DNA of 64,000 bases from HXMU1420-13 sp965228545 (GTDB taxonomy: Bacteria; Bacteroidota; Rhodothermia; Balneolales; Balneolaceae), in contig OZ245822.1 of assembly GCA_965228545.1 (NCBI GenBank), positions 3,038,001 to 3,102,000 of the forward strand. The letters run 5' to 3'. The stretch's first letter is position 1; every line of letters begins with the position of its first letter. A program made the position numbers and the translations under genes. Below are positions 41,712-50,653 of this stretch, one piece after another. Below the pieces are notes generated by a model. That model saw nothing but the letters and a program-made list of their open reading frames with translations, was not told the DNA's origin and ran no database searches.

Positions 41712-43895
41712 ATGAGTGCTGCAAAAGGCAAAAAAAATCCAATCTGGGTTTATGTACTCATCGCCGTAATAACTTTTGGGGTCTCTTTTTCGCTCACCAT
41801 CACCGAAGTAATTAATAAAGTAGAATTATCGATTCGGGATTATATGTTCGAAATCAGAGGGCCAATTCCTGTCGAAAATTCACCGATTGTGTTGGTTGCA
41901 ATCAGCGAAGAAGCAGATGCCGAAATTCCCGAAAAATGGCCATGGCCAACCAGTGTTCATGCTAAACTGGTAGAAAATCTTAACCGAGCGGGAGCAAGAG
42001 CCATTCTGTTTGATGTGTTGTTCAGTCAAAACGACGAGTTCAATCTGTCGAACGATACTTTATTTGCAAATACTATTGCAGAAGCCGGCAATGTAGTGTT
42101 AGCCGGCGATATTGAGCGTATTGAAACTAACGATGGAACCGAGCTTGAACCTATTTTTCCAATTCGTGTTTTGCAAGAAAATAGTCCAAATCCTTTTGGG
42201 TTGGTAAGCACAAATCCGCACATCGATGGGTATGTACGTACCTATAATTTTGGCCGAAACTATCTAGGCAAAAGTTATTTTATGCTTGGGATAGAGGGAT
42301 TAAAAGTTTACGAAAACATTCCTGATTCGGCCGTAAGTGCGCTAGATCCTAATTCAACTGATCCATTCTTTCAAGTTGGTAATTATTCGATTCTCCGAGA
42401 CAACCTGAATTCTTTCATCATCAATTTTTATGGCCCCGAAGGTATTTATCCCCAGTACAGTTATGAACAAGTAATTGACGATCCTGGATACACCACTGTG
42501 ATGGAAGCGGAAGCTTTCGAAATGAATATTTTTGATGATCCTGATTTTGCAACAGGATTGCTTTACGATGAAGTGTTTAAAGATAAAATTGTGATTATTG
42601 GCTCAACCATGCCTGTATTGCAAGATTTCCATCCAACACCATTTGCTTCAGGTGATTTTCCCCGCCCCGGATTCGAAATACATGCCCACGCTCTACAAAC
42701 TATCTTAGATGGGAATTATATCAGTAAACAGAGCGAATTTTCGCAATTATTTTCGATGATATTAGGAGCGTTTCTGATTGTATTTCTGGTCTCATTCTTA
42801 AATCAGAAATTTGGTGCCGGTTGGGGTTTCCTGGCAACATTAATTGTAATGGGCGGCTACTATGCATTAGCTATTTATGTATTCTTGAGCCTTCAACTTT
42901 TTATAAACGTGAGCGGGATTTTAATCACCGTATTTCTTGCGCAGGTAGCTACCATTGGTTACGAGTATCTGAACGAACAGCGAGAAAAGCGACGGATTAA
43001 AGGTATGTTCTCTTCCTATGTCTCGCCAACCTTAGTTGAGCAAATGATTAACTCGGGTGAGGAGCCAAAGTTGGGTGGCGAGGATACTTACATGACCGCC
43101 TTTTTCAGCGATATAGTTTCCTTTTCAACCTTCTCGGAAAAGCTGGAACCGAAGCAATTGGTTGCCCTCATCAACGAGTACCTAACTGCTATGACCGACA
43201 TCATCAACGATCAAGGCGGTACGCTGGATAAGTTTATCGGAGATGCCATTGTAGCATTTTATGGGGCTCCGGTTTTTATCGAAGACCATGCCCTCAGAGC
43301 TTGCGTATCCTCGCAATTAATGGAAAAAAAATTGGCCGAGTTAAGAGAAAAATGGGTACATGACGGAAATTGGCCGGAAATCGTTCACCACATGCAACAT
43401 AGAATGGGCATGAATACCGGCGAAATGGTAACCGGTAACATGGGTTCAGAGCGCCGATTCAACTACACCATGATGGGTGACAATGTGAATCTGGCTGCGC
43501 GATGCGAAAGTGGGGCAAAGGCCTATCATGTTTTTACGATGGTTACCGAAACCACGAAGATGGATGCAGAAAAACATGGTAATGATTGTTTGTTTCGTAA
43601 ACTGGATACCATCGTGGTTAAAGGCCGATCGAAACCGGTTACGATGTATGAGATTGCAGGCTTAAGAGCCGAGGCTCCCCAGCAGATGTTTGATTGTGTG
43701 GGTTTATATGAACAAGGCATGGCCGCTTACTACAATCAGGAATGGGATAAAGCTTTGGGCTACTTTCAACAATCACTACTTATAGAAGCTCACCAACAAA
43801 ATCCCTCTCAAATCTTTATTGAGCGATGCCAAATGATGAGAGAACATCCTCCAGGGGAGGATTGGAACGGCGTTTTTATCATGACTAGTAAATAA
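41712..43895 (+). CDS. CHASE2-domain class III adenylate cyclase
   Basis: 727 residues. TM helix near residues 11-30, an extracytoplasmic CHASE2 sensor domain (~31-335), three TM helices (~345-420), then a class III cyclase domain (~455-640). Catalytic features are intact: metal-binding Asp in FFSDIVSFSTF and in KFIGDAIVAFYG, and the Asn/Arg pair in GDNVNLAARCE. Base-selecting residues are Lys (DKFIGDA) and Thr (NYTMMGD), the Lys/Thr combination seen in CyaC-type adenylate cyclases, so the product is probably cAMP. A short TPR-like tail follows. No Crp-type receptor lies in the window. Confidence 0.9.
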   Translation: MSAAKGKKNPIWVYVLIAVITFGVSFSLTITEVINKVELSIRDYMFEIRGPIPVENSPIVLVAISEEADAEIPEKWPWPTSVHAKLVENLNRAGARAILFDVLFSQNDEFNLSNDTLFANTIAEAGNVVLAGDIERIETNDGTELEPIFPIRVLQENSPNPFGLVSTNPHIDGYVRTYNFGRNYLGKSYFMLGIEGLKVYENIPDSAVSALDPNSTDPFFQVGNYSILRDNLNSFIINFYGPEGIYPQYSYEQVIDDPGYTTVMEAEAFEMNIFDDPDFATGLLYDEVFKDKIVIIGSTMPVLQDFHPTPFASGDFPRPGFEIHAHALQTILDGNYISKQSEFSQLFSMILGAFLIVFLVSFLNQKFGAGWGFLATLIVMGGYYALAIYVFLSLQLFINVSGILITVFLAQVATIGYEYLNEQREKRRIKGMFSSYVSPTLVEQMINSGEEPKLGGEDTYMTAFFSDIVSFSTFSEKLEPKQLVALINEYLTAMTDIINDQGGTLDKFIGDAIVAFYGAPVFIEDHALRACVSSQLMEKKLAELREKWVHDGNWPEIVHHMQHRMGMNTGEMVTGNMGSERRFNYTMMGDNVNLAARCESGAKAYHVFTMVTETTKMDAEKHGNDCLFRKLDTIVVKGRSKPVTMYEIAGLRAEAPQQMFDCVGLYEQGMAAYYNQEWDKALGYFQQSLLIEAHQQNPSQIFIERCQMMREHPPGEDWNGVFIMTSK

Positions 43896-43913
43896 AATTG
43901 CCTCCAGAAATGG

Positions 43914-43942
43914 TTGACTGTTCTTAAGAATCGCCTTAACTT
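43914..43942 (+). promoter_or_regulatory. Sigma70-like promoter of the SRP RNA gene
   Basis: TTGACT (43914-43919) and TAACTT (43937-43942) are separated by exactly 17 bp, about 10 bp before the predicted RNA 5' end at 43953. Confidence 0.5.
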
Positions 43943-43952
43943 TATCGGTCTA

Positions 43953-44057
43953 GGGCAAGTCCTATACAGTCAGCTCCCTTTGAACTCCGCCAGGGCAGGA
44001 ATGCAGCAACGGTAATTAGGTCGTAGCGACGTGATATAGGTCGCTTGCCCTTTTTTT
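43953..44057 (+). ncRNA. ffs: Signal recognition particle RNA (small bacterial type) with terminator
   Basis: About 98 nt. The ends pair (GGGCAAG with CTTGCCC, then CCTATA with TATAGG). The apical Ffh-binding domain is clear: CCGCCAGG, the GGAA tetraloop at 43998-44001 closed by GCA/TGC, and AGCAACGG. The RNA lacks an Alu domain. The 3' stem followed by seven T (44051-44057) serves as terminator and overlaps the stop codon of the convergent ypdA gene. It scaffolds Ffh and FtsY for co-translational membrane targeting. Confidence 0.93.
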
Positions 44058-45012
44058 ATGTCAATGATTTGGCAATATGTTCTGCAATCTGATCCGCATG
44101 AACCCTTGAGTTTTCGATAAATAAACGGCTGGTATCCATTCCGCCACAAACTACTCCTGCTACATACATGCCCTTTCTATTGGTTTCCAGCGAATCCTCT
44201 TTATGCACCGGCATACATTTTTCATCTTCGGTTAATTCTATACCCAAAGCTTCCATAAGAGCGTAATTCGGGTGATAACCCGTCATTGCCAGTACAAAAT
44301 CATTCTTTATAGCTACATCACCGTTTGGGGTACTTAGTACAACCTCTTTTTCGGTAATTTCTTTTATTTCTGAGTTGAAATATGCCTTGATTTCTCCATT
44401 CTTAATTCGATTTTCGATGTCTGGTTTCACCCAATATTTCACCGATTGTTTAATCTCACTGTATCGTACTACCATCGTAACTTTCGCATTCGATCGATAG
44501 CATTCCAGAGCTACATCCACTCCAGAGTTGCCGGCACCAACCACCAGTACATTTTGCCATGCGTAAGGATGCGGTTCGTCATAATAGTGTTTTACTTTGG
44601 GTAATTCTTCGCCGGGAACATTCATTTTATTTGGTGTGCCGTAAAAGCCCGTTGCTACTACTACTTTTTTTGCCTTGTATTTCGCTTTATCAGTAACCAC
44701 CGTGAAGTTACCGTCTTCGCCATCTACACGAATTACCGATTCGTACAGATAAATAGGTAAATTGTAGTGTTCTGCTGCTCTTCGGTAATATTCCAGCGCT
44801 TCACTACGCGTTGGTTTTGGCCCGTGTGAAATAAAAGGGATATCGCCAATTTCCAATCGATCGGAAGTGGAAAAGAACGTCATATTTGTGGGGTATTTGA
44901 ACAAAGAATGAACCAGACTGCCCCGTTCTATGATCTTAAATGGGATTCCTTTTCTCTTGAGTTGAATTCCGGTTGCCAGGCCAATTGGGCCGGCCCCTAT
45001 GATGATTACCAT
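44056..45012 (-). CDS. ypdA: Bacillithiol-disulfide reductase (YpdA/Bdr-like) FAD/NAD(P) oxidoreductase
   Basis: 318 residues, close to YpdA length (~325). FAD-binding VIIIGAGPIGLATGIQLK at the N-terminus, the YpdA-typical KYPTNMTFFSTSDRLEIG near residue 40, a second nucleotide site VLVVGAGNSGVDVALECYR near residue 168, and the C-terminal GMYVAGVVCGGMDTSRLFIENSR. The CGG Cys near residue 290 corresponds to the cysteine reported as important in YpdA. It reduces oxidised bacillithiol with NADPH, which fits bshA at the left edge. Transcribed with the YheT-like gene upstream. Confidence 0.88.
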   Translation of the reverse strand: MVIIIGAGPIGLATGIQLKRKGIPFKIIERGSLVHSLFKYPTNMTFFSTSDRLEIGDIPFISHGPKPTRSEALEYYRRAAEHYNLPIYLYESVIRVDGEDGNFTVVTDKAKYKAKKVVVATGFYGTPNKMNVPGEELPKVKHYYDEPHPYAWQNVLVVGAGNSGVDVALECYRSNAKVTMVVRYSEIKQSVKYWVKPDIENRIKNGEIKAYFNSEIKEITEKEVVLSTPNGDVAIKNDFVLAMTGYHPNYALMEALGIELTEDEKCMPVHKEDSLETNRKGMYVAGVVCGGMDTSRLFIENSRVHADQIAEHIAKSLT

Positions 45013-45055
45013 CGTATTTAGAGAGTTTGATTTCGATTTTTGGGAAGATACAGTT

Positions 45056-46021
45056 CTAATTCCGCATTAACCATTTAACAATGGTTTGATTGAGCCAGTT
45101 TCTTGGAGATGAGATAAAGCCGACATGACCGCCTCTTTCGGTAAAAATAGATTGGATATATCCATTTCTCTCAATTACCGAGAAAGGCGCATACGCCAAC
45201 GGTGTTAACGTATCTTCTTTGCTGTGGATAAGAAGAAGTGGAGTTTGAACATCTCCTAAAAACCGTTTAGAAGAACAGGTTTCGTAATAATGCTCGGCAT
45301 TTTTGAAGCCGTGAACAGGAGCTGTAATCTGATCATCAAAGTTGTAGAGAGTGGAATCGTTGAAGTCAGGAAGTTCAGGGAATTGTTCTCGTTTTAAGGC
45401 GAGTTTCTTTTTCAAAGTCCTCATAAATCGAAGCTCGTACACGCGGTTAAAGCCATGTTGTAAATTGATGGAACCACGCTTTAAATCATAGGGCGGAGAT
45501 ACAGCTACTGCCTTATGTACAGGGTGATAATTTCCTTTTTCCCCCAAGGATTTTATCAAGGCATTTCCGCCAAGCGAGAATCCTACAGCTAATATTTTTC
45601 TGTTTGGAAACTGAGATTGTATCCAATCAAAAAGTGTGAAATAATCGTTGGTTTCGCCCGAGTGATAGAAACGAGGTTGATCATTAATCCTCCGGCCGCA
45701 ACCCCGAAAATTCATTGCTACCGAAGATATGCCTTCTTCGTAAAGTGCGGCCATTAAATTGCGTACATAAAAACGCTCTGAGCTTCCTTCAAGCCCATGG
45801 AATATGGCAACTATCGGTTTATCTGAATCTCCGTCAGCAACATCCAGTTCAAGAAAGTCATTATCCGGTGTAGGTATCTCGATTCGTATACAATCAACAT
45901 TAGCTACAGGTAGAAATTGAGAAGAAACTACCGTGTGAACATGTCCATTAAACGCCCACCATGCGTTCTTAAATGATGCATTAGAGGGCGTATTAATGTC
46001 TGTTTGCTGCTGAACGGACAC
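45056..46021 (-). CDS. YheT-family alpha/beta hydrolase
   Basis: 321 residues. N-terminal WAFNGHVHTVVSS near residue 27 is the family hallmark, with nucleophile elbow AVGFSLGGNAL (Ser near residue 145), oxyanion region FHGLEGSSERFYVRN, and the catalytic His in GGHVGFISSPRNW near the C-terminus. Homologues are predicted esterases or hydrolases of unknown natural substrate. The start is GTG at 46021, two bases after the stop of the protease gene. Confidence 0.9.
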   Translation of the reverse strand: MSVQQQTDINTPSNASFKNAWWAFNGHVHTVVSSQFLPVANVDCIRIEIPTPDNDFLELDVADGDSDKPIVAIFHGLEGSSERFYVRNLMAALYEEGISSVAMNFRGCGRRINDQPRFYHSGETNDYFTLFDWIQSQFPNRKILAVGFSLGGNALIKSLGEKGNYHPVHKAVAVSPPYDLKRGSINLQHGFNRVYELRFMRTLKKKLALKREQFPELPDFNDSTLYNFDDQITAPVHGFKNAEHYYETCSSKRFLGDVQTPLLLIHSKEDTLTPLAYAPFSVIERNGYIQSIFTERGGHVGFISSPRNWLNQTIVKWLMRN

Positions 46022-46023
46022 TG

Positions 46024-48942
46024 TTATTTAATCAGTGTCATTTTTATGGTTCTTGATGTGTTTTCAGTTTTGAGCACTGCAAAATAAATTCCGCTATTTA
46101 AAGCAGACGCATCAAAATCCATTGTATATGAACCCGCAGTTTTTACTTCGTTTACCAGCGTTTGAACTTCCTGTCCTAACACGTTGTAAATCGTTAGTTC
46201 AGTTAATCCAGATTCAGCAAGATCGAAAGTGATTTGAGTACTTGGGTTGAATGGATTAGGATAGTTTTGATTTAAACGAGTTGTTGTTGGCAGATCGATT
46301 TCAGTTTCACCGCTTGTATAAACACCGGGTTCATCAACTTCGAATACAAAGCGATCTCTGCTTGCAATTACATTGTCTCGCAGTGAAGGGTAGTTCGCGC
46401 CATAAACGTACATAAAGCCCAATTTGATAGTAACATCCGGATTGAACTCATAAGGTCCCGAAGCAACAACGGTAGATACATCGGCACTATTAGCACCGGT
46501 ATTATTCTCACCCGCTTTTAGCGAATTAGCTTTCTCAGTCTCGTCGTACCCATCGTAAATATTGAATCTATAATCCGATTCATTGCCCTCATATCCATTA
46601 TTGATTGCAAGATTCGAAGAGGCAGTTTGCATAGGAATTACGGCTACAAAAGGATATTTCGCTTCTGAAGTAGGATCGTAGATGTACATGAACTTATTAT
46701 TCGGATCGAATAAAACCGTATTGTTTGCGAAATTATCTACATCCCAATCGGTAAAAATACCCATGTAGAAATCTTTTAACGCCTCGCCCGATGTATTTTT
46801 GATCAGATATTGAGAATAAACTGTGTTTTCTATCCCGGCTTCATCAAACGAAAATGTATTTAATCGAACATTTACGCCATCAAGTTCGGCAAAGCTATTT
46901 GGAACAAAAGTTCCGGTTCCTTCAGCAGTGGCAATTTCACTGCTATTTTCTACAACAAAAGGGATATCCGGATCAAAATCTGAATCGTAGAAACCACCGG
47001 CATTTCGCACATTGTTCGAGATTTTTGGCTCTTCATTCAAAAAAGGATTTCCACCGGCCATCATAATAATACCCGCTTCATAAAGAATATTTGTAAAGCC
47101 TGCGGGAATAAATCCTACACCACCGGTTGCAGCAGATGGGTCAGAAAACCCTATAGTGCCGTTCGCCCCAAACGACATTGTTACATTATTGCCATTCATC
47201 ACGCCAAAGTTAAGGTCATCGAATTCTACGATCTCAAAGTCGGTAAAGCCAGAGCTTTCATCGGCATATCGAACAACAAAAGTAGGAGGGTCGCTTAAGT
47301 CATATCCTTCCGGGATATCGAATGTAAATTCAATTGATGTTGTATCGTTTGTAGCTACAACACCGGAGGTTACCAAGCCATTTGTTATAACAATATCATC
47401 TTGTAAAGCCTCAAGTGTGATGTTAAGGCTTGTAGTTGCTTCTCCATAGTTTGCAACAGCCAGTTCAAGTTTACCACTTTCACCTACACTTAAAGAGTTA
47501 CCCTCCGAATCGGAAATGGAAAAACTTCGAATAGATAGGCCGGGCTTGGGCGTACCAAGCGCTGCGGGAGCATTCATAATTCCTTTACCGTAAAGTAATG
47601 GATCGTTCACACTTGCAAATTCGTCGGAGGTTGATCTGATCTGGTGGATAATACGCCGTGGCGACCAATCAGGATTTTGTGCTTTTATTAAGCCTGCAAG
47701 ACCGGCTACTACGGGGGAGGCCATAGAAGTTCCACTTTTAATAAGATAAGTAGTTGAATCGAAGCCAGCAGTACTTAAAACCCCCGAGCCTACCGCAAAA
47801 ACGTCGGTAGTGTAGCCATAATTCGAAAACGAAGACCTTTGTGAATTGCTTGTAATACTGCCTACCGATAACACCCCATCGTACGAAGCCGGCGAGTTTA
47901 ATTCAATCGAATTATCATTTCCACTTGCAGCAACAATCACTAGACCTGCATCTACTGCAAAGGTGATGATATCTTGTTCGGCATTCGCCACACCAGGGCC
48001 TCCCCAGCTCAAATTCACGATATCCGCACCATTAGCTACAGCGTAAAGAATTCCATCGTAACCGAATCCTACCAACCGAGATTCATCCACTTCAGAACCG
48101 GGATCATCCTCAATTCCGCCGGCTTTTATCGCCATATATTTACTGTTATATCCGGTTCCGGTTATACCAATTCCATTGTTTGCTTCGGCGGTAGCAATAC
48201 CTGCAACATGGGTGCCATGGTCGCTGTTGGCTGCAAACGGGTCATTATCTTCTACTAAATTAAAAACGGTTGTACCGCTCTCCCAAAAATCCCATCCCAA
48301 ATAGTCATCAACAAATCCATTTCCATCATCATCAATGCCATTGTCTGGGATTTCATCTTCGTTAACCCAGGCTTTATTTTTTAAATCCTGGTTATTGTAA
48401 TTCACACCACTATCAATAATTCCGATAATTACTTCCTCGCTACCGGTGCTAGTATCCCAGGCCTCATTAAATTTGTGAACGCTTGTATAAGCATTATCAA
48501 GTGGGTCGTTTGGTACTAAGCTCGTCATACGCAAATAACGTGGTTCGGCATATTCAACACCCGGCATATTTGATATTTTACGAGCCAACATTAGAGGGTC
48601 GATCGAAGAAGAATATTTATACTCAACAATTCGGCTGATGTCTTTTGTTAAAGCTGAATTGGGAGCTAGTTTTCTTTTCTCTTGATGTGTACGTTTAAAT
48701 GTTTGATCTAGCTGATCACTCCAAAGCTGAGTTTGTGAAATTAACCCGTGACTTTGAAGTACATCAGATACTCTCGATTCAATTACTTCTCGAGTCATTG
48801 CAGGGTTTAGTTTTTGTACATTGTCGAAGTCTTCGAACTTAACAATTAGTGTTCCATCAAAATAGGACGGGGCTACTGATTGTGCATTAATTGAAACTGA
48901 AAATAATGCCGCGAAAAGGGCTACAGATAGTAATTGGCGCAT
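46024..48942 (-). CDS. Secreted subtilisin-like (S8) protease with T9SS sorting domain
   Basis: 972 residues from ATG 48942, which starts a clear signal peptide (MRQLLSVALFAALFSVSINAQ); a longer frame to 49077 has an implausible N-terminus. The catalytic triad is visible: Asp in GIIDSGVNY, His in HGTHVAGIATA, Ser in GTSMASPVVAGLAGL. The middle is beta-rich. The C-terminal ~80 residues form a type A sorting domain (LNQNYPNPFNPSTQITFDL ... SGIYFAVLKT), which directs export by the type IX secretion system and cell-surface attachment. The propeptide probably spans residues ~22-150. Confidence 0.93.
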   Translation of the reverse strand: MRQLLSVALFAALFSVSINAQSVAPSYFDGTLIVKFEDFDNVQKLNPAMTREVIESRVSDVLQSHGLISQTQLWSDQLDQTFKRTHQEKRKLAPNSALTKDISRIVEYKYSSSIDPLMLARKISNMPGVEYAEPRYLRMTSLVPNDPLDNAYTSVHKFNEAWDTSTGSEEVIIGIIDSGVNYNNQDLKNKAWVNEDEIPDNGIDDDGNGFVDDYLGWDFWESGTTVFNLVEDNDPFAANSDHGTHVAGIATAEANNGIGITGTGYNSKYMAIKAGGIEDDPGSEVDESRLVGFGYDGILYAVANGADIVNLSWGGPGVANAEQDIITFAVDAGLVIVAASGNDNSIELNSPASYDGVLSVGSITSNSQRSSFSNYGYTTDVFAVGSGVLSTAGFDSTTYLIKSGTSMASPVVAGLAGLIKAQNPDWSPRRIIHQIRSTSDEFASVNDPLLYGKGIMNAPAALGTPKPGLSIRSFSISDSEGNSLSVGESGKLELAVANYGEATTSLNITLEALQDDIVITNGLVTSGVVATNDTTSIEFTFDIPEGYDLSDPPTFVVRYADESSGFTDFEIVEFDDLNFGVMNGNNVTMSFGANGTIGFSDPSAATGGVGFIPAGFTNILYEAGIIMMAGGNPFLNEEPKISNNVRNAGGFYDSDFDPDIPFVVENSSEIATAEGTGTFVPNSFAELDGVNVRLNTFSFDEAGIENTVYSQYLIKNTSGEALKDFYMGIFTDWDVDNFANNTVLFDPNNKFMYIYDPTSEAKYPFVAVIPMQTASSNLAINNGYEGNESDYRFNIYDGYDETEKANSLKAGENNTGANSADVSTVVASGPYEFNPDVTIKLGFMYVYGANYPSLRDNVIASRDRFVFEVDEPGVYTSGETEIDLPTTTRLNQNYPNPFNPSTQITFDLAESGLTELTIYNVLGQEVQTLVNEVKTAGSYTMDFDASALNSGIYFAVLKTENTSRTIKMTLIK

Positions 48943-49047
48943 ATAAATGTGTGCTTGATGAATTCTGGAAGAAAAGTAGGTTATTCGTGATATTAAAAAC
49001 AGTACAAGATCACGATTTAGTACATTAATTGACCAAGAACATTTTTT

Positions 49048-50646
49048 ATGGTTATAATTGGAGCTGATGATTCGCAACCTCGATTTGTAAAACGCATCGC
49101 AGCCATCGACTTAGGCACGAATTCCTTCCATGCAGTAATCGCAGATTTATTTACCGATGGAAGTTTTCGAAGGCTCGAAGACCTGAAAGAAATGGTGGAG
49201 TTGGCAAAAGGGGGACTAGGAACTCGACTTGCTGATGATGCATTTGCACGCGGTATTGATGCGCTCAAAAAGATAAAAGTACTGTGCGATAGTTACGAAG
49301 TAGAAAAAATATTGGCCTTTGCGACGAGTGCAATCCGTGAAGCAGAAAATGGTGGAGAGTTCATTCAGGCGAGTATCGATCAGGTGGGTATAAAAATAAA
49401 AGCTATACCGGGAACCGTTGAAGCAGAGCTAATCGGTTTTGCCGTCCAGCATGGATTGTTATTGAAAGATGATGCTGAAATGGTAGTTGATATTGGAGGA
49501 GGTAGTGTTGAGTTCATCATACTAAATCAAAACACTTTTCATCATTTACTAAGTCGCAAAATCGGTGTTTCTCGAATGACCGACGTTTTTGCGCCTAAAG
49601 ATCCCATAGATGAAAAAGACATCGCTAAACTTGAGGCACATTATGCCACAGAATTAGAGGAGCTCGCACCTTTGATCGAAAAATTTGGCGTGAAAAAGAT
49701 GATTGGTTCGTCCGGTACGATGCAGGCTATCGCTTCTATGATTGCTGCTCGAAAAGGATTTCCCGTTGATATAACCTTGAATGAATTTAGTTTTAGCAAA
49801 AACGATTTTATGTCGTTTTATCAAGAGTTCATCACCCTAAACGAAAGCCAGCGGCTAAGCGTAAAAGGTTTGGATGCAAAGCGAGTTAGGTTTATTAACA
49901 CCGGCGTTGTTTTAGTGCGCTGGTTATTCACAACTTTTGGCTTCGAGCAGATTAAAATATCAACTCAAGCACTTCGAGAAGGCATCATTATCCGTTACTT
50001 GAAGAATGAAATGATTGGCTTACCATCGGGCGAAGAATTTTCGGATCCACGGGTTCGAAGTGTGTTTGAATTGCTGCGTAAATGCAGATGGCATGAGGAG
50101 CATTCTCGACATGTAGCAAAGTTAGCCCTCATCATTTTTGATCATCTTCAAGATGATATAGGATTAAAAGATGAAGATAGAGAATTGCTCCAATTAGCAG
50201 CTTATTTGCATGATATTGGGTACTACATTTCACACAAAGCACACCATAAACATGCGCTGTATTTAATTCGAAATGCCGATCTAAAAGGATTTTCTGAAGA
50301 TGAAATCGAGATAATGGCTCATGTTGCCAGATATCATCGCCGATCTACACCTAAAAAACGTCACACTGATTATTGGAATCTTGCAAAGCCAATAAAACAA
50401 CGCATTAAAAAACTATCCGGAATTTTACGTGTGGCAGATGGCTTAGATCGAAGCCATTATCAAAACGTAAAGCAATTGGAAATCACAGAAAATAAAGATG
50501 AGCTGACCTTCGAAATTTCCACCATCGACGAACCCCAGCTGGAAATTTGGGGTGCCATGAGAAAACGTAAACTACTAGAAGAGATAACAGGGAAAACCGT
50601 AAGTATTATTCCGAAAAGTAAATCGACGAAGAAGTCGCCAAACTAA
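49048..50646 (+). CDS. Ppx/GppA phosphatase fused to an HD domain
   Basis: 532 residues. An ASKHA-fold Ppx/GppA domain covers residues ~15-310 (IAAIDLGTNSFHAVIADLF, AEMVVDIGGGSVEFI, GSSGTMQAIASM), and an HD-type domain covers ~340-500 (HSRHVAKLALIIFDHL, AAYLHDIGYYISH). The family splits inorganic polyphosphate or pppGpp, linking phosphate storage with the stringent response. The HD half is common in long Ppx proteins. ATG 49048 places a short extension before the domain. It is divergent from the protease gene with 105 bp between starts. Confidence 0.92.
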   Translation: MVIIGADDSQPRFVKRIAAIDLGTNSFHAVIADLFTDGSFRRLEDLKEMVELAKGGLGTRLADDAFARGIDALKKIKVLCDSYEVEKILAFATSAIREAENGGEFIQASIDQVGIKIKAIPGTVEAELIGFAVQHGLLLKDDAEMVVDIGGGSVEFIILNQNTFHHLLSRKIGVSRMTDVFAPKDPIDEKDIAKLEAHYATELEELAPLIEKFGVKKMIGSSGTMQAIASMIAARKGFPVDITLNEFSFSKNDFMSFYQEFITLNESQRLSVKGLDAKRVRFINTGVVLVRWLFTTFGFEQIKISTQALREGIIIRYLKNEMIGLPSGEEFSDPRVRSVFELLRKCRWHEEHSRHVAKLALIIFDHLQDDIGLKDEDRELLQLAAYLHDIGYYISHKAHHKHALYLIRNADLKGFSEDEIEIMAHVARYHRRSTPKKRHTDYWNLAKPIKQRIKKLSGILRVADGLDRSHYQNVKQLEITENKDELTFEISTIDEPQLEIWGAMRKRKLLEEITGKTVSIIPKSKSTKKSPN

Positions 50647-50653
50647 AAAGTGA

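Noticed and set aside
48943..49077. Longer N-terminus for the subtilase
   Set aside because: The extra 45 residues precede a clear signal peptide at 48942 and overlap the divergent Ppx gene start; very unlikely to be translated.
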